From Lachnospiraceae bacterium (lineage in GTDB: Bacteria; Bacillota; Clostridia; Lachnospirales; Lachnospiraceae): a DNA stretch of 44,861 nucleotides. A program made the translations under genes and the position numbers. The notes beneath the pieces were generated by a model. That model was not told where the DNA came from. It did not search any database and worked only from the letters and a program-made list of their open reading frames with translations. The stretch is from assembly GCA_910576335.1 (NCBI GenBank), contig CAJTIU010000036.1:1-44861 (forward strand), in the 5' to 3' direction. Of this stretch, positions 18,953 through 25,326 are shown one piece after another; the stretch's first letter is position 1; each line of letters starts with the position of its first letter.

Positions 18953-19618
18953 ATGTTATGGAAACAAGCTTTTTCACCAGAAAAATATGATAAAAATATA
19001 GTGGCTACTCTCCCATATTATGAAGAATATTTCAAACAAATAATAGAAATTGTCCATACGGCTTTTTACATACCGATAGTATGGTTAGACATTGGCTGTG
19101 GAACTGGAAAAATGGCAGATATGGCGATTAGGAATCTTCAAGTGGAGAATATGATTTGTTGCGATAATTCGCCGCAAATGCTAAAGATAGCGAAAGAACG
19201 TGTCTGTTCTTCAAATATTGATTTTCGGGAATCTCTAATACAAAATTTACTATACGATTCAGATTTTGACGTTATAACAGCAATTTTAATTACACATTAT
19301 CTTGAATATGAGGAAAGAATTGTAAGCATTAGAAATTGTTACAATGCCCTAAAAAAGAATGGTCTATTTTTCACAGTAGAAAATTTTGCACCTAGTAATG
19401 ATATTTTTAAAAGATTATATTTGGAGCGATGGAAAAATTATCAGTACGAAAATGGAAAAAGTGAAGAAGAATGTCAAAGACATGTACTTAGATATAATAC
19501 AGAATACTTTCCTGTCACTATTATGGAGCAAATTCATGTATTGCAAGAATGTGGATTTAAGAATGTGGAAATTTTCTGGTGTTCCTATATGCAAGTTGGA
19601 ATTTTAGGGATTAAATAA
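18953..19618 (+). CDS. Class I SAM-dependent methyltransferase
   Basis: 221 residues, eight bases after the acetyltransferase-like gene, so co-transcribed. Motif I is WLDIGCGTGKMADMAI at about 45-60; then MICCDNSPQMLKIAKERV (motif II, acidic residue for SAM ribose) and FDVITAILITHYLEYEERI (motif III). It looks like a small-molecule or tRNA methyltransferase of the Methyltransf_11/25 type, not a DNA methylase (no NPPY) or Erm. With the neighbouring acyltransferase it may modify or detoxify a compound. Very AT-rich (inferred recent acquisition). The weak ribosome site GAGTAGGTG suggests coupling. Confidence 0.8.
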   Translation: MLWKQAFSPEKYDKNIVATLPYYEEYFKQIIEIVHTAFYIPIVWLDIGCGTGKMADMAIRNLQVENMICCDNSPQMLKIAKERVCSSNIDFRESLIQNLLYDSDFDVITAILITHYLEYEERIVSIRNCYNALKKNGLFFTVENFAPSNDIFKRLYLERWKNYQYENGKSEEECQRHVLRYNTEYFPVTIMEQIHVLQECGFKNVEIFWCSYMQVGILGIK

Positions 19619-19652
19619 ATCAAAAATCAATAGATGGAGGATATATACCAAA

Positions 19653-19841
19653 ATGAAGAAAACAGAGTGGATATATTGTCCTGTTTGCAACAGTAAAACT
19701 CGTGACAGAATCAGACAGGATACGGTTTTGAGGAATTATCCTCTATACTGTCCAAAATGTAAACATGAAACATTGATTGAAGCAAAAGATTTAAACATAA
19801 CAGTCATCATAGAGCCAGACGCACAGACGCAGAGCCAATGA
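19653..19841 (+). CDS. Cysteine-rich KTR protein
   Basis: 62 residues, start after TGGAGGATATATACCAA. Two Cys pairs, CPVC (with CNSKTRDR following, giving the KTR name) and CPKC, make a zinc ribbon. This family (cysteine-rich KTR) usually lies directly downstream of resistance genes in Tn916/Tn1549-type elements, supporting the view that the preceding genes are resistance-like cargo. Its role is unknown. Confidence 0.85.
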   Translation: MKKTEWIYCPVCNSKTRDRIRQDTVLRNYPLYCPKCKHETLIEAKDLNITVIIEPDAQTQSQ

Positions 19842-19884
19842 ACATGTGAGATAAAAATCACAGTTTGTTGGCTCTATTTTATTT
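19831..19884 (+). terminator. Terminator of the cargo operon
   Basis: AGAGCCAA (19831-19838), overlapping the last codons of the KTR gene, pairs with TTGGCTCT (19868-19875), with an inner TGTGA/TCACA stem, followed by ATTTTATTT. Confidence 0.75.
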
Positions 19885-19903
19885 CATAAGGGTTTAAGGC
19901 AAA

Positions 19904-20160
19904 CGCCCACCAAATAAAAAAAACGAGGTTCGGTGGGCGGTATTGCTATGCCCGAAAAGACTTAACAGACACTCTCCAGACCTGTTTTGAAGTTTGGAGG
20001 TTTTTTTATGTCCTTTTTTCGGGCAGTAATCTATCTGCTCATGCAACGCAGATTTGACTTATACATAGCATATCAGGGATTGGCAGAAAGCCAGTTAAAA
20101 AAGTTCCTGCTTATGCAACGCTACTTCTCACTATGAAACCAGAAGTAGAATCTCCACTTA
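19904..20160. ncRNA. Gene-free, hairpin-rich segment; candidate structured RNA or control region
   Basis: The gap 19842-20330 holds no gene. It contains a stem CGCCCACC/GGTGGGCG (19904-19911, 19932-19939); an outer stem TGCCCGAAAAGA (19949-19960) with TTTTTTCGGGCA (20014-20025) enclosing an inner terminator stem CTCCAGAC/GTTTGGAG (19974-19999) followed by seven T; ATCTGC/GCAGAT (20033-20053); and CTACTTCT/AGAAGTAG (20121-20148). The phrase ATGCAACGC occurs twice, about 72 bases apart. It may be a small RNA, an attenuator for the sigma-like genes, or a replication-related site. No known family recognised. Confidence 0.4.
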
Positions 20161-20180
20161 ACAGAATCAGTATCACTTAT

Positions 20181-20219
20181 AACCGTAAAGGTCACAGAGC
20201 CTTTGCGGTTTTTCTTTTG
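20181..20219 (+). terminator. Intrinsic terminator before the sigma-like genes
   Basis: AACCGTAAAGG (20181-20191) pairs with CCTTTGCGGTT (20200-20210) with one G-U pair, followed by TTTCTTTT. Transcripts reaching this point would stop before 20331 unless regulated. Confidence 0.75.
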
Positions 20220-20330
20220 TCGTTTTTTATCAGAATGTGCCGCAGGGTTGTTTCCGCTGTTGGCTGTCGTTCGCCGCCTTTTCAATCTGGATTTTACATT
20301 TTCAAAAATTCAGATTGGAGGGAAAGGAAC

Positions 20331-20774
20331 ATGGCATATAACCACGGACGAGAGGACAGAAAATGGCGTATCTGGAAAGAAGCCGAGGAAAAAGTGCTGC
20401 GTGAACATGGCGTTGATGAAGCAGTCATTGAGCAAATCCGCATAGAGGACAGGGCAGATTTTAATTCCAACAGGCGTTTTTACCGATGGACGAGTGATTT
20501 TGGCGAATACCTTGAGGGAATGGCGGACGCCGAACCGCAGGCAGAGCCGAATACCGTTACAGATTTACTGGACGAGATTGAGGACGAAAAGCTGTATCAG
20601 GCACTTCTTACGGTGGACAAGCATACCCTGCTCATTCTCCTGCTGAAAATGCAGGGCTATTCCACAAGGGAGATTGCGGCAATGGCAGGGCTTACCGAAA
20701 GGGCGGTCTACAAACGCCTTGAAAGGCTCCGTAAAAAATTAAAACCTATTTTTTATCCTTTCGGGGAAATTTAA
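20331..20774 (+). CDS. Sigma-70 region-4-like / HTH regulator
   Basis: 147 residues from ATG 20331 with GGAGGGAAAGG upstream. The C-terminal third has a helix-turn-helix of the sigma region 4 / LuxR type: LLILLLKMQGYSTREIAAMAG followed by LTERAVYKRLERLRKKLK. The N-terminus is charged, without recognisable sigma region 2. It resembles the small sigma-like regulators of Tn916/Tn1549-type elements that control transfer or excision genes. Followed by a terminator-like hairpin. Confidence 0.75.
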   Translation: MAYNHGREDRKWRIWKEAEEKVLREHGVDEAVIEQIRIEDRADFNSNRRFYRWTSDFGEYLEGMADAEPQAEPNTVTDLLDEIEDEKLYQALLTVDKHTLLILLLKMQGYSTREIAAMAGLTERAVYKRLERLRKKLKPIFYPFGEI

Positions 20775-20789
20775 TCATTTCCACGGGCT

Positions 20790-20827
20790 ATTGGGTGGGA
20801 GGGCAATCCTCTCACTCAATTTTTTTC
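20790..20827 (+). terminator. Terminator/attenuator between the two sigma-like genes
   Basis: ATTGGGTGGGAG (20790-20801) pairs with CTCTCACTCAAT (20809-20820) with two G-U pairs, followed by seven T (20821-20827) and directly by the ribosome site of the next gene. Confidence 0.7.
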
Positions 20828-20840
20828 GGGAGGAAAGGAA

Positions 20841-21314
20841 ATGGCATACGGGGCAAAGACATACACGCTGAAAGAAGAAACCACCGAGAGCGGCACAAGG
20901 TATTTTATCAGCTTTAAGGACGGGCAGGGGGAACACCACGAACTGGAAGTATCAGAACAACTCTTTTTTGAATTTCGGCAGATGGAAAGGAGGAACAGGA
21001 ATCTTCAGCAATGGAACCAGCGGCACAGGGAGTTTAACGAGGTATGGGACGAAACCCTTTACAGACGTGCGTTAAGAGTGCCTAAAACGCTTGATGAAAG
21101 GATGATTGAAAAAGAACGGAACGAACTGTTTTACAAAGCGGTTGCCCGACTGCCAGAGATACAAAGGCGGCGTTTCCTGTTCTATTACGAGTATGATTTC
21201 AACTTTTACCAAATCGCCGAGATGGAGCATTGCACCGCTTCCGCAATTCAAAAATCTGTTTCAGTTGCAAAGGAAAAGGTCAAGGCAGAAATGAGGAAGT
21301 ATCTCCAACCATGA
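20841..21314 (+). CDS. Second sigma-70-like regulator
   Basis: 157 residues; GGGAGGAAAGG precedes the ATG. The N-terminus is beta-rich (KTYTLKEETTESGTRYFISF). The C-terminal segment has ERNELFYKAVARLPEIQRRRF then YDFNFYQIAEMEHCTASAIQKSVSVAKEKVK, a typical sigma region 4 helix-turn-helix. It shares architecture, not close sequence, with the preceding gene. Likely transcription control of the replication and mobilisation genes that follow (inference). Confidence 0.75.
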   Translation: MAYGAKTYTLKEETTESGTRYFISFKDGQGEHHELEVSEQLFFEFRQMERRNRNLQQWNQRHREFNEVWDETLYRRALRVPKTLDERMIEKERNELFYKAVARLPEIQRRRFLFYYEYDFNFYQIAEMEHCTASAIQKSVSVAKEKVKAEMRKYLQP

Positions 21315-21372
21315 CCGCTACCATCCGAAAAAGAAATCCGCTTTTTATCGGCGTGGGACTGGCGGCATTACA

Positions 21373-21398
21373 TACTCTCACTCTTTTTTGTGGGAGTA
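21373..21398 (+). terminator. Hairpin ahead of the replication gene
   Basis: TACTCTCAC (21373-21381) pairs with GTGGGAGTA (21390-21398, one G-U); the T run lies in the loop, so this is more likely a regulatory hairpin than a classic terminator. It resembles the hairpin at 20790. Confidence 0.35.
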
Positions 21399-21423
21399 AA
21401 TCTATTTTAAGGAGGTCACGCCT

Positions 21424-21510
21424 ATGTGTAACAAAACAAAAGACACCGCCCGAAAGGAGGAAAACCATGCAGAAGCTTCAGACAGTCAATGCCGACACAC
21501 TCCTTTATGA
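21424..21510 (+). CDS. 28-residue leader peptide overlapping the replication gene
   Basis: ATG 21424 follows AAGGAGGTCACGCCT, an excellent ribosome site. The frame (MCNKTKDTARKEENHAEASD onward) ends at 21510, 44 bases inside the next gene, whose own AAGGAGG lies within this frame. It may couple or limit translation of the ATPase. No homology recognised. Confidence 0.4.
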   Translation: MCNKTKDTARKEENHAEASDSQCRHTPL

Positions 21511-22462
21511 GCCGCTTGAAAAGCCGTCCTTTGTGGTGGACGGTCTGATCCCCGCGGGCTTAACCCTGTTCTGCGGCTCACAGAAAATCGGCAAGAGCTG
21601 GCTCATGTTAAAGCTCTGCCTCTGCGTGTCGCAGGGAATCCCTTTGTGGGATATGCCGACACAGGAGGGCGATGTGCTTTACCTCTGTTTGGAGGACACG
21701 TTCTGCCGCATACAGGATAGGCTGTTCCATTTGACGGATGAAGCAAGCGGGCGGCTTCACTTTGCGGTGGCGAGCGACAAGCTGTCAGACGGTCTTATCG
21801 TGCAGTTGGAGGATTATCTAAAAGAATTTCCCGACAGCAGGCTCATTGTCATTGACACCTTGCAGAAAGTCCGTACCGCGTCCAAAGACAACGCCTATGC
21901 CAGTGATTACGGGGACATCTCCCTTATCAAAGACTTTGCCGACAGGCACTCTCTGGCGGTGGTGGTTGTCCACCACATCCGAAAGCAGAATGACAGCGAC
22001 GTGTTCAACAAAGTGTCTGGAACGACAGGATTGACGGGGAGTGCGGACGCAACTTTTGTTCTGGAACAGGAAAGCCGTGCGTCCAATGCCGCAAAGCTGT
22101 ATGTGACGGGCAGGGACACGCCCTATCAGGAGTTTACGCTCCGTTTCCATGATTGCAGTTGGGAGCTTGTGGAGCGTAAGGAGCAGGAACAGCTTGCCAA
22201 AGAAGCGATACCAGACGTCCTTTTTCGGCTGGTGGATTTCATGCAGGACAAAGGGGAATGGATTGGGACGGCAACGGAGCTTCTGGAACAGATGGGGGAA
22301 ACGGGAACGCCGCCCAACATCATGACGAAGCGGCTCAACGAATACCGTGCCAGTTTCCTAAGCGAAAACAACATCCGTTACGGCTACCACAGGAAGAAAG
22401 GGTGCAGGGAGATTTCCCTCACAAGGCAGTCGGGTGACGGTGGTGACGGTGATGACGGTTAG
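21467..22462 (+). CDS. RecA-like (AAA_25) replication ATPase, RepA-type
   Basis: 331 residues. ATG 21467 follows AAAGGAGGAAAACC; the frame is open further upstream, but without support. Walker A is CGSQKIGKSW at about 40; Walker B is RLIVIDTLQKV; VVVVHHIRKQ corresponds to the sensor strand. This is the hexameric RepA/KaiC-like family used by plasmids and mobilizable elements. A winged-helix-like tail follows (LFRLVDFMQDKGEWIGTATELLEQM). The last residues, GDGGDGDDG, are encoded by the left arm of the 45-base inverted repeat, so coding and origin DNA overlap. It probably helps replicate the excised circle. Confidence 0.8.
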   Translation: MQKLQTVNADTLLYEPLEKPSFVVDGLIPAGLTLFCGSQKIGKSWLMLKLCLCVSQGIPLWDMPTQEGDVLYLCLEDTFCRIQDRLFHLTDEASGRLHFAVASDKLSDGLIVQLEDYLKEFPDSRLIVIDTLQKVRTASKDNAYASDYGDISLIKDFADRHSLAVVVVHHIRKQNDSDVFNKVSGTTGLTGSADATFVLEQESRASNAAKLYVTGRDTPYQEFTLRFHDCSWELVERKEQEQLAKEAIPDVLFRLVDFMQDKGEWIGTATELLEQMGETGTPPNIMTKRLNEYRASFLSENNIRYGYHRKKGCREISLTRQSGDGGDGDDG

Positions 22463-22833
22463 TTTGGGATACCCCCTGCTATTGTCACCGTCATAGCAAA
22501 TGTATGTGAAGTCGGCGGCTCTGCCCTTCGGGAGAACACCCCGTAAACGCAAAATGCAGGCGTGGGCATTACTCGCCTTTTTCGGCTCGTAAAGCCACCC
22601 CTGCGGTCAGAAAAATCCCCCGATTTTTCCGACTGCGTTTACAGGGTGTAACACACTACACTTTGCCCTGCAAAGTCGTGTGCCAGACGTTCCCTCTGGA
22701 CTCCCTAAAAGCAGGGCTTACGCCCTGCCCATCCTCTGCCTTGCGGCTTCGGATGGAAGAATGTGCGGTGACAGTCAGCGGCTCCCGTGGGGGTATCCCA
22801 AAAACACCGTCACCACCGTCACCAACCGTCACC
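22432..22833. repeat. 45-base inverted repeats with iterons bounding a 312-base segment
   Basis: The arm 22432-22476 is the near-perfect reverse complement of 22789-22833. Each arm holds three 9-10 base units: GTGACGGTG twice and ATGACGGTT on the left; CACCGTCAC twice and CAACCGTCAC on the right. The arms then end in GGGATACCCC and its complement. One further GTCACCGTCA lies at about 22484. The segment sits between the replication ATPase and the relaxase and contains the oriT, so it is a likely replication/transfer origin. A small inverted-repeat element that inserted at the end of the ATPase gene is an alternative. Confidence 0.65.
22652..22684 (+). other. oriT: MobV-type origin of transfer
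   Basis: ACTTTGC (22660-22666), a three-base loop and GCAAAGT (22670-22676) are followed by CGTGTG (22677-22682), with CACAC before the stem pairing with GTGTG. This is the layout of pMV158/pE194-type recombination sites, where the relaxase cuts after a stem followed by TAGTGTG. By analogy the nick would fall between 22682 and 22683. It lies about 190 bases before the MobV relaxase gene, as expected. Confidence 0.7.
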
Positions 22834-22872
22834 CTTTGGGAGATCACCCGCCGAAAGAAAGGAAGATTGACT

Positions 22873-23838
22873 ATGCCCTATGCAATTTTACGTTTCCAGA
22901 AACGCAAGGCAGGCGGCGTTGCGGCTTGCGAACGCCACAACGAGCGGAAGAAAGAAGCCTATAAAAGCAACCCAGACATTGACGTGGGACGCTCCAAAGA
23001 TAACTACCATCTTGTGAATCAGCCCCGTTACACCTATAAGAAAGAGATAAACCGAATAGTGGCTGAAGCAGGGTGCAGGACGAGGAAAGACAGCGTGATG
23101 ATGGTGGAAACGCTCATTACAGCTTCGCCCGAATTTATGAACAGTCTACTGCCAGAAGAACAGAAAGAGTATTTTTCTATGGCTCTTGACTTCATATCGG
23201 AGCGTGTGGGAAAGCAGAATATCCTCTCCGCAGTTGTCCATATGGATGAGAGAACGCCCCATATGCACTTGTGCTTTGTACCGATTACGCCAGATAACAA
23301 GCTGTCAGCAAAATCTATTTTAGGCAATCAAAAGAGCCTGTCCGAGTGGCAGACAGCCTACCATGAGCATATGTCCGCACGGTGGAATCAGCTTGAACGG
23401 GGGCAGTCCTCAATGGAAACCAGACGGAAGCATATCCCCACATGGCTCTATAAACTGGGCGGCAGGCTTGATAAACAGTATGAAGAAATCGTGTCTGCCC
23501 TCTCCGACATCAATGCCTTTAACGCAGGGAAAAAGCGTGACAAGGCTCTGGAACTGATTGCGGCATGGCTCCCAGACGTGGAGAAATTCTCTAAGGAAAT
23601 CGGGAAACAGAGAGCTTATATCAACAGCTTAAAAGAGAGAATCGGGCAGGAATCCGATTATGCGGGGCGTATGCGTGATGAAAAGTACGAGCAGGAATTA
23701 AAGGTACAGAAAGCCAACCAGAGGATATTTGAGTTGCAGAGAACCAATCAGCAGATGGAAAGGTTATTGAAAAAAATACCGCCAGAAGTATTAGAAGAAT
23801 TGCAGAAAAGCAATCGGAACAGAGCGAAAGAAAGGTAG
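22873..23838 (+). CDS. mobV: MobV/Pre-family relaxase
   Basis: 321 residues. ATG 22873 (MPYAILRFQKRKAGGV) matches the family start; GAAAGGAAG is upstream. Motif I is HNERKKEAYKSNPDIDVGRS with NYHL; motif III is VVHMDERTPHMHLCFVPI, with the H-x-D-E-x-x-P-H-x-H metal-binding histidines. The C-terminal half is charged coiled coil (about 215-315). The enzyme nicks the nearby oriT and leads the strand into a recipient through a helper channel. It is shorter than many plasmid Mob proteins (about 400-500) but has the whole catalytic domain. Confidence 0.92.
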   Translation: MPYAILRFQKRKAGGVAACERHNERKKEAYKSNPDIDVGRSKDNYHLVNQPRYTYKKEINRIVAEAGCRTRKDSVMMVETLITASPEFMNSLLPEEQKEYFSMALDFISERVGKQNILSAVVHMDERTPHMHLCFVPITPDNKLSAKSILGNQKSLSEWQTAYHEHMSARWNQLERGQSSMETRRKHIPTWLYKLGGRLDKQYEEIVSALSDINAFNAGKKRDKALELIAAWLPDVEKFSKEIGKQRAYINSLKERIGQESDYAGRMRDEKYEQELKVQKANQRIFELQRTNQQMERLLKKIPPEVLEELQKSNRNRAKER

Positions 23839-23846
23839 AAATGTAA

Positions 23847-24701
23847 ATGAAGAAACAGGATTTTAAGGTATTAAAGACCGCAGATTTATATCCGTTTCCC
23901 GATAACCCGTTTCATGTAGTGGAGGACGAAATGTTATCAGAATTGGCAGAGAGTATCAAAGAGTTTGGAATCGTAACGCCGATAATCACACGCCCGAAAG
24001 AGGACGGGAATGGTTATGAAATCATTGCAGGACAGCGGCGTGTCCGTGCTTCGGAGCTTGCAGGGGTAAACACAATCCCCGCTTTTGTCCTGCCCTTAGA
24101 CCGTGACCGAGCCATCATCACCCTTGTGGACAGCAATTTGCAACGAGAAAATATCCTGCCATCGGAGAGGGCGTTTGCCTACAAGATGAAATCCGAAGCC
24201 ATGAAGCGGCAGGGTTTCCGCACAGACTTAACCTCGTCACAAGTTGGGACGAAGTTGCGGACAGACGATAAGGTGGCACAGGGCTTCGGCGTTGGCAGGA
24301 TGACCGTGCAGAGATTTATCCGATTGACGGAGCTGATACCGCCGATTTTGCAGATGGTGGACGATGGGAAAATCGCCCTCACGCCTGCGGTGGAGCTGTC
24401 CTTTTTGAAGAAAGACGAGCAGGAAAACCTTTTCGCCACAATGGAAAGTGAAGAAGCAACGCCCTCACTCTCACAGTCACAACGTATGAAAAGCCTTAGC
24501 CAGAGCGGGCGGCTTGACATGGACGCTATCTTTGCGGTTATGACGGAGGAAAAGGGAAACCAGAAAGAAACTCTGAAAATCAACACAAGCAAGCTGAAAA
24601 AATATTTTCCGAAGAACACAACGCCGAAGCAGATGGAGGACACCATCATCAAACTGTTAGAGCGTGAATTGCAGAGGAAACGGGGCAGGGACAGCCGCTA
24701 A
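23847..24701 (+). CDS. parB: ParB-family protein of the nested element
   Basis: 284 residues, eight bases after the relaxase. The ParB/Srx-like domain (about 10-105) has IIAGQRRVRASELAG and VDSNLQRENILPSERAFAYK, both parallel to the ICE ParB at 911, followed by the helix-turn-helix (GFGVGRMTVQRFIRLTELIP) and a tail. No ParA gene is present in the nested element; the protein may act alone, borrow a partner from the ICE, or regulate genes. Gene spacing implies co-transcription with mobV. Confidence 0.88.
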   Translation: MKKQDFKVLKTADLYPFPDNPFHVVEDEMLSELAESIKEFGIVTPIITRPKEDGNGYEIIAGQRRVRASELAGVNTIPAFVLPLDRDRAIITLVDSNLQRENILPSERAFAYKMKSEAMKRQGFRTDLTSSQVGTKLRTDDKVAQGFGVGRMTVQRFIRLTELIPPILQMVDDGKIALTPAVELSFLKKDEQENLFATMESEEATPSLSQSQRMKSLSQSGRLDMDAIFAVMTEEKGNQKETLKINTSKLKKYFPKNTTPKQMEDTIIKLLERELQRKRGRDSR

Positions 24702-24779
24702 TCTTTTCTTTTCGGGAGGTAAATATAAGACACTGGAAGAAAAAAGACAGCCAGATAAGACAGAAAGTTGAGGTAGAAA

Positions 24780-25010
24780 ATGAAAGAAATCCAGTATGAG
24801 ATTGTAAAGGAAGTCGCTGTATTGTCGGCAAGTGACAGCGGCTATACAAAGGAAATCAATTTCATTTCATGGAACGGGAACGAGCCGAAGTATGACATCC
24901 GCAGCTTTTCCCCCAACCGTGAGAAATGCGGGAAAGGAATCACGTTGACCGCTGATGAAGCGACGGCACTCCTTAAAGCATTGCAGAAAGAATTGAACAG
25001 CGGCGATTGA
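24780..25010 (+). CDS. YdbC/PC4-like single-stranded DNA-binding protein
   Basis: 76 residues, start after TTGAGGTAGAAA. The sequence IQYEIVKEVAVLSAS, TKEINFISWNGNEPKYDIRS, GKGITLTADEATAL matches the YdbC family, a bacterial relative of the PC4 coactivator fold, which binds ssDNA as a dimer. In a mobile element it may protect or remodel ssDNA during transfer or replication. The gap 24702-24779 upstream has a GGGAGG site but no convincing frame. Confidence 0.85.
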   Translation: MKEIQYEIVKEVAVLSASDSGYTKEINFISWNGNEPKYDIRSFSPNREKCGKGITLTADEATALLKALQKELNSGD

Positions 25011-25081
25011 TGGTGTCTGATTGGCAGAGCAGGGGGATTTTATATACTCCCTCTGCCCTGTCTGGAAAGGGAGATTTGAAT

Positions 25082-25273
25082 ATGGGCGAGGATAAGACAG
25101 CGAACAAAAAGAGGAAACGTATTGTACCAAAAGCAAAAGTGCAGGTAATTATCAGTCGGGAATATGTCGGCACACAGACCGTTGCCGAAGCGTTTATCCC
25201 GATTATCTCTGAGGATATACGGAGGGGGATTGCCAAAGATGACACCTTCGACAATGAGGGCATATCCGCTTAG
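25082..25273 (+). CDS. Small basic protein upstream of the recombinase
   Basis: 63 residues from ATG 25082 with AAGGGAGATTTGAAT; an upstream in-frame ATG at 25010 is less likely. The basic start (GEDKTANKKRKRIVPKAKVQ) is followed by VIISREYVGTQTVAEAFIPIISEDIRR. Proteins of this kind are common just before large serine recombinases in clostridial elements. A directionality or accessory role is possible but not shown. Confidence 0.65.
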   Translation: MGEDKTANKKRKRIVPKAKVQVIISREYVGTQTVAEAFIPIISEDIRRGIAKDDTFDNEGISA

Positions 25274-25326
25274 AATGTACGCAATGGAACATGAAAACGA
25301 TAGGACAGTTACGGAGGTTTAACAGT

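Noticed and set aside
18953-19618. Methyltransferase as an Erm rRNA methylase or DNA methylase
   Set aside because: It lacks the NPPY/NIPF-type catalytic motif and the Erm N-terminal pattern; only the general SAM-binding motifs are present.
22433-22460. GTGACGGTG tandem units as a CRISPR or simple microsatellite
   Set aside because: Only three 9-base units without spacers, and a matching inverted set 350 bases away; origin iterons or inverted-repeat arms fit better.
22663-22872. Longer N-terminus for the MobV relaxase
   Set aside because: The upstream in-frame extension covers the oriT and iterons, and the family start MPYAILRFQK is at 22873 with a ribosome site.
24702-24779. Possible tiny gene after the nested parB
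   Set aside because: There is a GGGAGG site but no ATG, GTG or TTG at suitable distance with a credible frame.
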